Positions 35,345 to 45,559 of a stretch of 64,000 nt of DNA are shown here, piece after piece. Position 1 is the stretch's first letter, and every line of letters begins with the position of its first letter. Source of the DNA: Planctomycetaceae bacterium (GTDB taxonomy: Bacteria > Planctomycetota > Planctomycetia > Planctomycetales > Planctomycetaceae); NCBI GenBank assembly GCA_028284485.1, contig JANQRQ010000125.1:1-64000 (forward strand), given 5' to 3'. Both the position numbers and the translations under genes were made by a program. Below the pieces are notes generated by a model, which did not search any database, was not told the origin of the DNA, and worked only from the letters and a program-made list of their open reading frames with translations.

Positions 35345-37024
35345 CTACGACGAGGGAAGCGATGTTTCATCGGTAAACACGTTATTCACCGAGTCCGTTT
35401 CGTCCTCGACCATTGATGAGCGATTCATGACGATTTCCCGGTGAATCTCCAAGCCGCGTGCGGCTGCTTCTCTCACGCGGGGACTTTCATCTTCTAACGC
35501 CGATTCAAGTGACTTGACCGCATTGTCATCGGTAATTGTCGCCAGGATTTCAACCGCCGTCCGCCGGACGTGAGAATCTTCATCGATGGACATCTCGATC
35601 AAGGAGTCCACAATTTCGTGATGCAAACCCATCGCCTGGGCAACGCGTGCGGCCCGCATGCGTTTGCGTCGCAAAGGACTGCGGACCTCCTCAGATAGTT
35701 TTTGTACGCATTGCGGATCGATCTTTTTTAAGAGCTGCCCTGCTTTTTGGCATTTATCGGGATCCAAGCTTTCGTAAAGCGAGATCACACGGTTTACATC
35801 GAATCCGCCCAGTTCGGCCCTGGCCGCTTCCCGAACTTCTTCCAAGGGGCTGTCGAGTCTTTCGACCAACATCGAAAATGCTTCGGGTGTCCCTTGTTGC
35901 CGGAGTTGAGTTGTGGCCCAAGCTTGAACGTTGGCGTCTTCTGACACTAAGCCGGCGGAAACAATTCCCTGTGCGGAATTCGTATCGACCGCTGCGAGTA
36001 ACTCGCTAGCCGCGAGTCGGCCGTTCGTTCCACCGTTTTGGACGATCCATTCGCAAAGCGAGAGTTTTTGCGATTCCGGAAGCCCAAGTTCTTCGATCAA
36101 TCGAACCATGTTGGCATGCAGAGTTTCCGGGACTTGACTCAGGTACGGCTGATCGGTATCGAGCCACCGAACCGAGTCGATCTGATGAAGATTCTTTTGC
36201 TGCATCTTCGTCAGCTTCGCCGGCAACCAGCCCAACAGTCTATTCACAAATGTTGGATCGCAACGCGTTGAGAGAGCTTCAATCGCCTGAGGATGCGGGT
36301 AGTTCAGCGAAAAGCTTTCGCATACCAAATCCATAATTCCCGGATGCGTGCTCGTGAGTAACATGTCAGCAGCGAGATTGCGGGTTGCTGTATCTCCCTG
36401 CCACAGCGCTTTCTTCACCGCGAAGTGTCCGATATGACCTAACGCCAGCACACCTTCGACAATGGCATCTTTGGCTGAAAGCTCTTGAACCTGGCCGCAG
36501 CCCTCGGCCAGACTGCTGAGGATATTCTGCTGTGTACTTTGCGGATTGCGCAATGGTCGTTCGTTCGAGGCGGCTGGTTTCTCTGCAGATTCGGGGTGTA
36601 ATCGGTCATAAAGGTCGCGAACGAGTTCACGAATAGTCTCTGCGAGTTGCGGCTGGGATTCCAACGGTTCGGACGGCAAGATCGAAACGAGTGTCGGCAC
36701 CTGATCGAATGCTTGAACGATGCGGATTAGTTCCAGCGCATTCGCCTTGAGTTCCGCCTTTCCGCTGTGGATGCAATGTTGGATGGCCTTGGAAAACGAG
36801 GCTGATTCTTGCCGCAGACGTTCGTACACATCAGCGGGGAAGGAGTCCAGGCGCTTGATAATCTCAATTTGCCCGCGTTGACTCTGGCGCTTCAAAAGCG
36901 CATCGACACCAGCGAGACGAATCGTGTCGTCGGCGACGTCGAGCGCGGCAATGAGCGTTTCGACGGCATTGGTATTCTTGGACGAAGCCAGGATTTCAAA
37001 GGTTGTTGAAACCGCGTCGGCCAT
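35345..37024 (-). CDS. HEAT-repeat protein (559 aa)
   Basis: Built almost entirely of helical repeats of the HEAT/PBS-lyase type; clear units include ANVQAWATTQLRQQGTPEAF, LEEVREAARAELGGF, DEDSHVRRTAVEILATI and ESPRVREAAARGLEIHREIV. No signal peptide or membrane helix, so it is probably cytoplasmic and works as a protein-binding scaffold. The middle (about 130-330) is less regular. It leads an operon with the small membrane protein downstream. Confidence 0.75.
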   Translation of the reverse strand: MADAVSTTFEILASSKNTNAVETLIAALDVADDTIRLAGVDALLKRQSQRGQIEIIKRLDSFPADVYERLRQESASFSKAIQHCIHSGKAELKANALELIRIVQAFDQVPTLVSILPSEPLESQPQLAETIRELVRDLYDRLHPESAEKPAASNERPLRNPQSTQQNILSSLAEGCGQVQELSAKDAIVEGVLALGHIGHFAVKKALWQGDTATRNLAADMLLTSTHPGIMDLVCESFSLNYPHPQAIEALSTRCDPTFVNRLLGWLPAKLTKMQQKNLHQIDSVRWLDTDQPYLSQVPETLHANMVRLIEELGLPESQKLSLCEWIVQNGGTNGRLAASELLAAVDTNSAQGIVSAGLVSEDANVQAWATTQLRQQGTPEAFSMLVERLDSPLEEVREAARAELGGFDVNRVISLYESLDPDKCQKAGQLLKKIDPQCVQKLSEEVRSPLRRKRMRAARVAQAMGLHHEIVDSLIEMSIDEDSHVRRTAVEILATITDDNAVKSLESALEDESPRVREAAARGLEIHREIVMNRSSMVEDETDSVNNVFTDETSLPSS

Positions 37025-37221
37025 GGATCACAGACCCTGTTTGGTTCATTCCGTAAAGAGGTGTATTCTTCGTATCGATATTCCTGCTGAAAGTCTCAAA
37101 TGTCTCCCGAGTAGGCCTTATGTTCGATATGATTGCCAAGACCGCTTGATTTCCAGCAACCGTCGTTGGACACTGGAATTGTGAACATGTTGGACCAGAC
37201 TTCAGTGGGAGAATAGAAGAA

Positions 37222-37470
37222 ATGGCGTCTTTACAGACGGCGACCGAGGTCCTGGAGCAAAGTTTCCTGGAGATTCGGGCAAAACTTCTGGAAATTGGCG
37301 CGTCGCTCGACCGAATTGAGCGAGCAGAGGACTCGAGTCACTTGAAGAATGATCCACGGCTGGCGCAGATCAGCAGAAGCATTGAAATACTCAATGAGGA
37401 CGGTTTTGACCGTGCTGAACGGATCCAGCAGGTGTTCAGTGATTCTTACGATCCCAATTGGAACAGTTAA
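37222..37470 (+). CDS. Small helical protein (82 aa)
   Basis: Soluble and helical (LEQSFLEIRAKLLEIGASLD and ISRSIEILNEDGFDRAERIQ), with heptad-like spacing suggesting a short coiled coil. AGAAGAA precedes the ATG. It lies 114 bp before the TatD-like gene on the same strand and may be co-transcribed with it. No known family recognised. Confidence 0.6.
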   Translation: MASLQTATEVLEQSFLEIRAKLLEIGASLDRIERAEDSSHLKNDPRLAQISRSIEILNEDGFDRAERIQQVFSDSYDPNWNS

Positions 37471-37584
37471 GTGCTGCGGCAAGTTCGTTTAGACGAGTTG
37501 CAGCGATTGTGAGTCTTCTTTGAGTTGATTCGAAATTAACGGTGAAATCCGGGCATCGCCTGACAGATCGTTGAGGTTGGTAAA

Positions 37585-38430
37585 ATGTATTTCGTTGATC
37601 CACATGTGCACATGATTTCTCGGGTGACAGACGATTATGAGCGGATGGCACGAATGGGTTGTGTGGCGTTGAGCGAACCGGCGTTTTGGGCCGGCTTTGA
37701 TCGTGGCAGTGTTGACGGCTTTCGTGATTACTTTCGACAGCTCACCGAATTCGAACCGACGCGGGCATCGTGGTCGAGAATTCAACATTTTACCTGGTTA
37801 TGCATTAACGCGAAGGAGGCGGAAAACGTTTCACTGTCGCGCGAAGTCATTGCCATGATTCCGGAATTCCTCGATCGTCCGGGAGTCTTAGGCATCGGCG
37901 AGATCGGGTTGAACAAGAATACGCGGAATGAGGCAACGATTTTTCAGGAACATGTCGACTTGGCAATGAAAACGAACGAGTTAATCCTCATTCACACGCC
38001 ACACCTTCAAGACAAATACAAAGGAACGCGGATGATTATCGACATGCTGCTCGATGATAGCCGCGTGGATCCTGATCGTGTTTTGATCGATCATGTGGAA
38101 GAGCACACCGTCGGGCATGCGCGAGAAGAAGGGTTTTGGTGCGCAATGACGTTGTATCCCGTCACCAAGTGCACCCCGGCCCGGGCCGCGGACATTATCG
38201 AAATGTACGGCGACGACCGAATTATGGTGAATTCCGCCGGAGACTGGGGGCCTTCGAATCCGACAGCTGTTCCAGATTTCATTCAGGAATTGCGACGCCG
38301 GGGATACTCCGAATCCAAGATCAAAAAGATCGTCTACGACAATCCCCTTGAGTTTTTCGCCAAGTCGCGGAATTTTGCATTCACGCCGCCGGATATTCTG
38401 GCCGCTGAGGAGCAGGCCAAATTCGATTGA
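37585..38430 (+). CDS. TatD-family hydrolase, EboB-like
   Basis: 281 residues; metal-dependent amidohydrolase barrel. DPHVHMISRVTDDY (metal HxH), GIGEIGLNKNT (Glu ligand), ILIHTPH, LIDHVEEHTV and VNSAGDWGPSNP (Asp ligand) correspond to the five metal-site strands. The FVDPHVHM..R..DDY start, EPAFW and SFRDYF-like segment are typical of the branch found in ebo gene clusters, thought to move secondary metabolites or cofactor precursors to the periplasm, and not of the DNase TatD itself. The other ebo genes (EboA, UbiA-type, phosphodiesterase) are absent here, but an isomerase-like gene follows convergently. Confidence 0.75.
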   Translation: MYFVDPHVHMISRVTDDYERMARMGCVALSEPAFWAGFDRGSVDGFRDYFRQLTEFEPTRASWSRIQHFTWLCINAKEAENVSLSREVIAMIPEFLDRPGVLGIGEIGLNKNTRNEATIFQEHVDLAMKTNELILIHTPHLQDKYKGTRMIIDMLLDDSRVDPDRVLIDHVEEHTVGHAREEGFWCAMTLYPVTKCTPARAADIIEMYGDDRIMVNSAGDWGPSNPTAVPDFIQELRRRGYSESKIKKIVYDNPLEFFAKSRNFAFTPPDILAAEEQAKFD

Positions 38431-38482
38431 GCTTGGTCAAGGGTAACGCACTCGTTTCATGCCATGCGGAACAATTGCCCCT

Positions 38483-39340
38483 CTACTCGCTTTCTGTCTG
38501 AGATTGGCAGTTGCGTAGAAACTCAAATGATTCGCGCATCATCTGTGGCGCCGCGTGACCATGGCGGCTGAGTTCCACGTTCACTCCGCCGCGATAACCA
38601 ATCTGCTGGAGTGCCTGGATGATCGGGGGAAAATCGATTTCGCCCTCTCCGAATGGCAAATGGTCGTGAATTCCTTTGCGCATATCTTCGATGTGCACGT
38701 TGAATAGCCGATCTTTCCAGCGATGGATGCAGTCGGCGATCGGTCCGTCGCTGACGCAGTGAACATGCCCCACATCAAGAGTTAACCCCCAGCGGTTTGA
38801 ATCGATCCTACGACAGAGTTGGTCGAATTGATTCATTGTTTCGACGAACATGCCCGGCTCCGGTTCGAAAGCCAAATTCACGCCCCGCTGTTCCGCATAT
38901 TCGACGACCGTTTCGCATCCGGCGACCAGTCGGTCCATCGCCTGTTCCTGGCTGATTTGTTCTGTGAGGACACCCGACCAGAATGAAACGGCTTGCGAGC
39001 CGAGTTCTGCGGCAATATCGACGCATCGCTTTAAAAAATCGATGCGGATTGACCGCCGCGACGTTGACGGATCCATGAGAGTGGGATCGTGCTTGACGCG
39101 TGAATTGAGCAAAAAACGCGAGCCGGTCTCGATGACGGAGATGAACTGCAAGCGCTCTAATGATTCGCGCATTCTTGCGATCTCATCATTCAACCGCGCA
39201 TGAAACGGGTCGAGACAATGGTGGTCGACTGTCAGTGCGACCGAGCGATAGCCAATTTCGGCCATCAGCTCCAGTGCCTGTTCCCACCGGTGGAATGCAG
39301 CACCGTTGGTGTTGTATCCGAATTTCAGCGACTCAGTCAC
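38483..39340 (-). CDS. Sugar phosphate isomerase/epimerase-like protein
   Basis: About 285 residues from GTG 39340 (a TTG at 39409 would add 23). Xylose-isomerase-like TIM barrel: LKFGYNTNGAAFHRWEQALE start, LAFEPEPGMFV (Glu), TLDVGHVHC (Asp/His), FNVHIEDM (His) and VNVELSRHG (Glu), the usual metal-binding set. No signal peptide, hence cytoplasmic. Ends 52 bp from the convergent EboB-like gene. In several planctomycetes and cyanobacteria TIM-barrel proteins of this kind accompany ebo genes, which makes a joint role thinkable. The start codon is uncertain. Confidence 0.7.
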   Translation of the reverse strand: MTESLKFGYNTNGAAFHRWEQALELMAEIGYRSVALTVDHHCLDPFHARLNDEIARMRESLERLQFISVIETGSRFLLNSRVKHDPTLMDPSTSRRSIRIDFLKRCVDIAAELGSQAVSFWSGVLTEQISQEQAMDRLVAGCETVVEYAEQRGVNLAFEPEPGMFVETMNQFDQLCRRIDSNRWGLTLDVGHVHCVSDGPIADCIHRWKDRLFNVHIEDMRKGIHDHLPFGEGEIDFPPIIQALQQIGYRGGVNVELSRHGHAAPQMMRESFEFLRNCQSQTESE

Positions 39341-39433
39341 GCTGTTCCCGACCGAAAAAAGACCCTCTTGCCGCCTGTTGGCGATGATCGATCCGTCAGC
39401 AAGCGGCAAGCGTGAATCGTCAAGTGATCGAAT

Positions 39434-40057
39434 CTATTCTTCATCGAGCGGTTTGACGCGCAAGTTTCGATAGTACACGACACTGTTCGGGTCATGTGCC
39501 TGCAAAGCAATGCTTCCTTCACTGAGTTTCCGCGGACCGACAACGCCTTCAGGTTCGGTAAAGTCAACGACCGTCTTGCCGTTGATTTTCACCACAACAT
39601 TTTGCCCGCGAACGATAATGTGTTGGGTCCACCATTCGTTGTCGGTGGCAGGCGTTTCGTAAAGTTTAACAACATTGTAAATGCTGCCGGTCTTGACCGG
39701 GTCGCGATGAGTGACATTTACCTGGGTCTCGTAGCCGTGTTCCGGCCAGCCCGATTCCTGAAATTGTGTGTGGACGAAAATACCGGAATTGCTCCCAGGT
39801 GTGGTCTTCACCTCAGCCTTGAATTCGAAATCGTTGAATTGTTTGTCGGTAAACAGATGAGACCGCGGACCGTTGGCTACGATCATGCCATCCTCGATTC
39901 TCCACTTGCCGTCCTCACTGATCTTCCAACCGGTAAAGTCTTGTCCATTAAACAGGCTAATCCAGCCTTCTTCCAATTCTTCCGCCGAAGCTGGTGGGCA
40001 AGGGGCGGCTACTGCAATCAGCACACAAACGACTAATAACCAAGGGAGCCTATTCAT
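39434..40057 (-). CDS. Secreted DUF1080 (3-keto-disaccharide hydrolase-type) protein
   Basis: 207 residues from ATG 40057: signal peptide (MNRLPWLLVVCVLIAVAAP, cleaved near ASAEE), then one DUF1080 beta-sandwich. Diagnostic are GWISLFNGQDFTGWKI, a SHLFTDKQFNDFEFKAEVK, NSGIFVHTQF and the end IALQAHDPNSVVYYRNLRVK. The fold is related to concanavalin-like lectins; some members hydrolyse 3-keto-glycosides. An upstream ATG (40120) is in frame but the signal peptide defines 40057. It lies 141 bp after the CxxCH gene on the same strand. Confidence 0.88.
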   Translation of the reverse strand: MNRLPWLLVVCVLIAVAAPCPPASAEELEEGWISLFNGQDFTGWKISEDGKWRIEDGMIVANGPRSHLFTDKQFNDFEFKAEVKTTPGSNSGIFVHTQFQESGWPEHGYETQVNVTHRDPVKTGSIYNVVKLYETPATDNEWWTQHIIVRGQNVVVKINGKTVVDFTEPEGVVGPRKLSEGSIALQAHDPNSVVYYRNLRVKPLDEE

Positions 40058-40197
40058 CGTGGAACTTTCTAAATTCAGTCTGCTCGAAGCGAGAGTTATC
40101 ACTGACGTTTTCAAACGCATGAGTTTCCGTTTTTGGAAAAGTGCAAGCCAAGTCCACTGTAAACCGGTCGTTCATCGGCGGCAAGCAAGTCGTCGCG

Positions 40198-43100
40198 TTA
40201 TTGCAATACCGCTGGTTTGATTGTCCGAACGAACGCCATCAAATCGCAGATGTCCTGCGGGTTGAGTTCTTTTTCGAGCCCTTCAGGCATCAGAGATTTT
40301 CCTGTCGACGACAGGACGTCGATTTGGGATCGCATGACGACATCCTGCTTGCCTTCCGCTCGGCGGAGTGTCAGGCTGGTTGCCGTTTCGGCCGCGATCA
40401 TTCCATTGAGAAGGCGGCCGTCGAGGGTGGCGACCGCATAATTGGTGTAATTCGGTTGCGCCTCGCGATTCGGGTCGAGGATGGCAATCAAAAGATCGGC
40501 ATCGGACTTGTTTTGGATTGAGGCGAGGTCCGGACCGACCTGGTGCCCCTTATCGGCGACCCGGTGACAAATTGAACAATGCTTGACGAACAAGGGCTCA
40601 CCGCGAGCCGGATTTCCTTCAAGGCGAAGCACACCACGATACTGATCAACAACATTGGCTCGATCCGAGTCAATCAGGCGGTCGAAAACCTCGCGTGCAC
40701 GATCGCGTATATCTGATCGTGGATGATTTGCCAACAATTCCCTTTTGTCGGGTGCAATGTCGGTGGGCTGAATCGCTTGACTCTCGATCGAATCCAAGAG
40801 TGAAAGCATCCGGCGACGCGTTCGAAGCAACGCGTCGATGATTTCGTTCCGTACCGACGGGCTATAGCTGGACCAATTGGCCAGCAAAGATTGGGTGATC
40901 GACTCGTCCGGCTGGTTTGAGATGGCGCGGACTGCCGCCAGTTGGTATTCCTGGGGTTCCTTGGGAGACAAAAAAGTCGACAGCGAACGCAATGCGGTGG
41001 CATCGTCGCTGAAGCCTAACAATTCAATCGCGGCCTTGCGCTTGGCCGGCGCGACGTCTGGGTTTAATGCCAATTCAGCCGTAGCACGAAAATATTGATT
41101 TACCAGCTGTTTCGTGCGGGACTCGTCCCGGGAGTGGCTCAACAATTGCGAAATCGAAGAACCGTGTTGGAGCAAGCCGCCACCGACCGATCGGAAAATC
41201 TGCTCGCGAATTTGGCTGTGATCGCTAAGCTCGGTCGCGAGCCCCAATAACTTCACCGTAACTTGTGGCTGCGAACTGCGAGCAATGATCTGTGAAAGAT
41301 CGCCAATCCAGTGACTCGCATGTTGTTGCCCTAAAAACTCCTCGTCTTCGAGTAATCCGAATACCAATGCATCAACTCGGCCGGACAGGGACGTCAGGAT
41401 GGCATTCTCGATATCTGAATTGAATGTGGAGTTTCGAATCAGCCGGCTTAGCAGTTTGACCGCGTTGCGATCGTCCAACTGCCCAGCTGAGAACGCCAAT
41501 TGAAAACGGATACGAGCGTCGGAATCTTTTGCCAGCATATTCAATGCGTTGACGATACGAGGCGAATTATTGTGGCTTTCCGAAAGTCGAATGGCATGCT
41601 CCCGGATACGAGGATCTTCGTCCGCAAGCGCGGTCAGAAGCGTTTCTTCGTCGAGTTGGTCCAATCCCTGTAGCGTATGAAGCGCATGCAATCGGCCGAG
41701 GGAAGAAGCGGAGGAATGAATCAACTCTCGCAAAGCAGGAATCGCCGACAAATCACTGCCTTCCCACAGAAGTCTTTGTGCGGTTTCTCGATTCCACGAG
41801 TGACCGGAATTCAAATTGGCGACGAGCTCGGCCGTTGTCGCCGATTGCAGGTTTGGCGGTACGATCCGCTCCATGCCCGGCGATGTAAGTCGGTAAATTC
41901 GTCCTCGTTCGTCTCCGCTTTCCAAGTAAAGATGCTGTTTGATGTCTTCCGGAATCGAAGCGGGATGTTCGATCGTTTCCCGATACATATCGAGGATGAA
42001 CAGCGTGCCATCAGGAGCGTTCACAAAGTTGACCGGCCGAAACCAATTGTCCGTGGAAGCGATGAATTCCGACTGTTGGTCGGCTCGTTCGGCCAGAAAC
42101 GTGACGCCGTTGGGTCTCAGAGTTTTGCGATGAATCAAATTGCCGCCCACATCGCCGATGAAGACATTGCCGCGAAACTGCTGCGGATAGGCCGATCCAC
42201 GATAAACAGTCACGCCGGTTGCTGAAGTAAAGAATCCGACCGCGAACCGTTCGGTCTGCGAGAGTCGTTTTCTGTATTCCGGGTCGGAAACACGTCGTCG
42301 CGTGCGAACCACTCGCCAAGGTTCGGCCGAACTTCGCCGAAAGACCGGTGCGGCGGGACCTTCTTTGGCAATCGATCGAATTCCTGCACTCACGGCGAAA
42401 TCAGCGTTTCTCTTCAAATAGCGGTGGGGATAAACGACGTGCTGAATATGATTGCTATTGCTACATAGGAAACGCTCGCCCCAGTCGTTCATTGAGTGGC
42501 CGAATTGCCCACCGCCGGTGAGTGGCTCAACCGATTCCGTCCGAGGATCGAATGCGAAGTCTTGGCCGCCCAGCGGGACCACGGTTCGGTCAGCATGTTT
42601 CAACTCCGCACGGAGCCGCCCGCCCGCCACTGCGATTCGATTGTCGAGGGTCCATTTCATGTTGTTGGCCAGACCCTGGACGTTGTCGCGGCTGAAACCG
42701 GTAAAAACGATTCGCCGGATGTCGGCAATGTCGTCGCCATTGGTATCTTTCAAGTAGTGCAAATGTGGTGAGGCGAGGACGAACACGCCGCCGTCGTAAC
42801 AGCAAACCGACGTTGGCCAGGTGATTTTGTCAGCGAAGACGACGCTGCGGTCAAACACTCCATCGTTGTCAGTGTCTTCCAGCAGCCGAATGATGCCCCC
42901 ATCTTTCTTCCCGCCACCGGCCGGATTTTTTTGAGTTGGTTCGAACGAAAACGGGTAACCGTGCATCTCGGCAACGTACATTCTGCCGTTTGCATCGAAG
43001 CAGGCGTCGACCGGATCGGCAACTAGCGGTTCAGCGGCGACAAGTTCGAGTTGAAACCCTTGTTGCAACTCGAAAGTCCCTATCGCCTTATCCGGCTCGA

Positions 43101-43245
43101 CGGGAGCGATCCGCGGCAACTCCTCTGCAAGAGTCTTGGGCGACTCGCTCGTTTGAGCCGTCGCATCGGGAGATGTTGCGACCGCTACCAAGGCGACGAG
43201 GATCCAAACAATGACAGACAGTGACATTTCCAGCGTCGGCATCAA
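40198..43245 (-). CDS. PVC-type heme-binding CxxCH protein
   Basis: 1015 residues, exported by a signal peptide (SVIVWILVALVAVATSP). Order: a PQQ-dehydrogenase-like beta-propeller (about 35-440; MYVAEMHGYPFSF, RYLKRNADFAV, FILDMYRETIEHP), HEAT-like helices (about 460-870; EDPRIREHAIRLSES), and a C-terminal cytochrome c domain with Cys-x2-Cys-His (CSICHRVADKGHQVGPDLA) and a distal Met region. This three-part layout is a hallmark of planctomycetes. Such proteins are thought to oxidise sugars or lignin-type compounds outside the cell, passing electrons to the heme; the substrate is not known. ATG 43227 is a possible alternative start. Confidence 0.9.
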   Translation of the reverse strand: MMPTLEMSLSVIVWILVALVAVATSPDATAQTSESPKTLAEELPRIAPVEPDKAIGTFELQQGFQLELVAAEPLVADPVDACFDANGRMYVAEMHGYPFSFEPTQKNPAGGGKKDGGIIRLLEDTDNDGVFDRSVVFADKITWPTSVCCYDGGVFVLASPHLHYLKDTNGDDIADIRRIVFTGFSRDNVQGLANNMKWTLDNRIAVAGGRLRAELKHADRTVVPLGGQDFAFDPRTESVEPLTGGGQFGHSMNDWGERFLCSNSNHIQHVVYPHRYLKRNADFAVSAGIRSIAKEGPAAPVFRRSSAEPWRVVRTRRRVSDPEYRKRLSQTERFAVGFFTSATGVTVYRGSAYPQQFRGNVFIGDVGGNLIHRKTLRPNGVTFLAERADQQSEFIASTDNWFRPVNFVNAPDGTLFILDMYRETIEHPASIPEDIKQHLYLESGDERGRIYRLTSPGMERIVPPNLQSATTAELVANLNSGHSWNRETAQRLLWEGSDLSAIPALRELIHSSASSLGRLHALHTLQGLDQLDEETLLTALADEDPRIREHAIRLSESHNNSPRIVNALNMLAKDSDARIRFQLAFSAGQLDDRNAVKLLSRLIRNSTFNSDIENAILTSLSGRVDALVFGLLEDEEFLGQQHASHWIGDLSQIIARSSQPQVTVKLLGLATELSDHSQIREQIFRSVGGGLLQHGSSISQLLSHSRDESRTKQLVNQYFRATAELALNPDVAPAKRKAAIELLGFSDDATALRSLSTFLSPKEPQEYQLAAVRAISNQPDESITQSLLANWSSYSPSVRNEIIDALLRTRRRMLSLLDSIESQAIQPTDIAPDKRELLANHPRSDIRDRAREVFDRLIDSDRANVVDQYRGVLRLEGNPARGEPLFVKHCSICHRVADKGHQVGPDLASIQNKSDADLLIAILDPNREAQPNYTNYAVATLDGRLLNGMIAAETATSLTLRRAEGKQDVVMRSQIDVLSSTGKSLMPEGLEKELNPQDICDLMAFVRTIKPAVLQ

Positions 43246-43360
43246 ACCTAGTCCCTACCAAGCCCTGTTCATCTCAAGCGCAGAGCGGTGCATCTTGCAT
43301 CGACGAATCGTTGCACCGCAGCCGGATTATTGTCGGGTCCGTTTCATCAGACCGCCTGCC

Positions 43361-44248
43361 TCAAGAAAGTTGCAAACATTCTGCACGAAAGACCGGGCCT
43401 TCGACACAGGTGCGCCTGTAGTCCCAGTTTCCATCGTCTAGTTTCACTTTCGTGACGCAACTGAAGCAAGCGCCAAATCCACAAGCCATCGGAGTTTCCA
43501 GCGACAACCAGCAAGAGATTTCGTGATGAGCTGCGATTTCGGCGACTGCATGCATCATTGGTTCGGGACCGCAACAGAAAATATTGTCGGGCGCATCCCC
43601 ATTTTCAACTGCTTGCAGCAGCAGTTCCGTTACGAATCCTCGATGGCCGGCCGACCCATCGTCGGTGGCAATCTGCACATCGAGGCCGTTCATTTCGAAA
43701 TCGGCGAGCCCGGCCAGGTAGTCCGATGAACGAACGCCGTAGCATAGCGAAACCTTGGAAAGGGGCTGTGCGACCTGTCGTGCCGGCGATCCGTAGGTGC
43801 GCAGTCCAAGCGATTCTCGCGCGACCGCGAGAAACGGTGTCTGGCCGATTCCGCCGGCGATCATCATCAAATGACCGGCCGGAGCGAGCGGAAAGCCATT
43901 CCCGAGCGGCCCCCAGATTTCGACTTCTTCCCCTGGTCGCCAACCGGTCATCAATGTTGTCAGCTTGCCAATCACGACATATCCGAAGTCGACGCCTGCG
44001 GGTTCGCCGTTTCCATCGACATAGGTGTCGTAAAGGGCAAAAGGACGCCCCAGGAGCGGGTCGCAGCCGGTTGTCGGCCGAATCATGAAGAATTGACCGG
44101 GTGTAATCTGCTGGGCAATTTCAGGGCATTCCAGCCGAATCCGGTAGGTGTCGCGGGCCAGTTGAACCTGTTCGACAACTTGGGCCGTTTTCTGAAGTGC
44201 AGAACAATTGAGCCCCGGTAAAGGGTCGACTCCGAACGAGTCACTCAT
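43361..44248 (-). CDS. pyrK: Dihydroorotate dehydrogenase electron-transfer subunit
   Basis: 295 residues: FAD-binding ferredoxin-reductase domain ([23 protein letters not shown] for NAD) and a C-terminal 2Fe-2S site with Cys256-x4-Cys261-x2-Cys264-x16-Cys281 (CGFGACFSC ... TC). PyrK passes electrons from dihydroorotate dehydrogenase to NAD in pyrimidine synthesis. It begins within the stop of the pseudouridine synthase gene (ATGA at 44245-44248), so translation is coupled. pyrD is not adjacent, which is unusual for this subunit, though it may lie elsewhere. Confidence 0.85.
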   Translation of the reverse strand: MSDSFGVDPLPGLNCSALQKTAQVVEQVQLARDTYRIRLECPEIAQQITPGQFFMIRPTTGCDPLLGRPFALYDTYVDGNGEPAGVDFGYVVIGKLTTLMTGWRPGEEVEIWGPLGNGFPLAPAGHLMMIAGGIGQTPFLAVARESLGLRTYGSPARQVAQPLSKVSLCYGVRSSDYLAGLADFEMNGLDVQIATDDGSAGHRGFVTELLLQAVENGDAPDNIFCCGPEPMMHAVAEIAAHHEISCWLSLETPMACGFGACFSCVTKVKLDDGNWDYRRTCVEGPVFRAECLQLS

Positions 44249-45276
44249 CCACGTTTTCCTCGTCTTGCTTTCCTTGCCGACGTCTTTAACGAGCGTACTC
44301 GGCCAGTCGGGGTCGATCGTTCCACCGATTTCGATTCTGGCCGGTTGGAATTCGCCTGCCCGCGAGCTTTCGACTTCGTAACCGTTGATTGACCGGCCTT
44401 CGTGGGTCGGCTCAACTGCTTTCGCCGTTTCGATGGTGTCGACGCTTGGCCTGTTGCCCGCCGCTTTTGTGCGGGGTGAGCCATTTCGGTGAGCAATTGA
44501 ATTTCTCGGGCTTTTAATGGTCGGTACCGACCAGTCGCGAGCCGACCCAATTGTAAAGAACCAAGGGCGACTCGTTTAAGTTGGATTACTTTATGACCGA
44601 CCTTGGCGAGCAGTCGCCGAATTTCGCGGTTGCGACCCTCGCTGAGGACGATTTCGAGAAAGGCACTTTGTCCTTTCTTTCGTAATCGACGGACGTGCTG
44701 GACACGAAAGAAACCGTCAGAAAATCGCATTCCCTTTCGAAGTTGTGCTAGCGTTTCCGTCGAGGGAATACCGGCGACTTGGACTTGGTAAGTTTTCGGA
44801 ATGCGAAATCGAGGATGCGCCAAACGATTGGCCAATTCGCCGTCATTGGTGACGATCAACAGACCTTCACTGTTTTCGTCGAGTCGTCCGACGGTAAACA
44901 ATCGCGCATTGGTGGCTGGGATCAAGTCCACAGCCCGCGGTCGTCCAGCCGGATCGTGGTTCGTGCAGAGAACTCCACGCGGTTTGTTGAGCAGAAAGTA
45001 CAGCTTACGTTCCTGCTTAAGTAACTCGCCATCGACCTCAATCCGTTGAGTATACGGATCGACACGCCGCCCGAGATCGGTAATCACCTGACCATCGACG
45101 GAAACGCGTCCGGCCAAGATGTAGTCTTCGCAAGCACGCCGTGATCCAAGTCCGGCTGCGGCGAGTGCTTTTTGCAATCGCACAGTCGGTTCTTGCAATT
45201 CACCGGAGTCTGAATTTTGGTTTGCCTTCACAACTGACTCTCTAGATTCATTTGGTGACCGATCGGGGTGGCCCAA
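44245..45276 (-). CDS. 23S rRNA pseudouridine synthase (RluB/RsuA family)
   Basis: 343 residues. An S4 RNA-binding domain (about 31-80: [20 protein letters not shown] ... GRVSVDGQ) precedes the catalytic domain with the signature [17 protein letters not shown], whose Asp is the catalytic residue, and [10 protein letters not shown]. Family members isomerise a uridine in 16S or 23S rRNA. The C-terminal 80 residues are very basic ([17 protein letters not shown] and similar, Lys/Arg/Ser/Thr-rich), an addition frequent in high-charge bacterial versions. The RluB versus RsuA choice cannot be made by eye. pyrK overlaps its end. Confidence 0.88.
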   Translation of the reverse strand: MGHPDRSPNESRESVVKANQNSDSGELQEPTVRLQKALAAAGLGSRRACEDYILAGRVSVDGQVITDLGRRVDPYTQRIEVDGELLKQERKLYFLLNKPRGVLCTNHDPAGRPRAVDLIPATNARLFTVGRLDENSEGLLIVTNDGELANRLAHPRFRIPKTYQVQVAGIPSTETLAQLRKGMRFSDGFFRVQHVRRLRKKGQSAFLEIVLSEGRNREIRRLLAKVGHKVIQLKRVALGSLQLGRLATGRYRPLKAREIQLLTEMAHPAQKRRATGQASTPSKRRKQLSRPTKAGQSTVTKSKARGQANSNRPESKSVERSTPTGRVRSLKTSARKARRGKRG

Positions 45277-45559
45277 TGCCGATTATCGTCAGAACGAGCG
45301 AATCGACCCGTTTGACTGGATGACTATCGGGACAGACAACAGCTGACCCCCAGCGGTATCGGTCGTAGTCGAGTACCTATGCGAATGCAGCGATGACGAC
45401 AGACAATCGGCTAATGCGTCTTTGGTTCGCCGACACATTGCCGAATGGCACAGTTTCTCCATCCGTCTCGTGGAGTTCCCATCGTGTGGAAGTTCAAACG
45501 TTCCACTGGGTTCAGTGTAGCCGTTTTGGAGCGGTTATGGTACTCACCGCGACCGCCGA

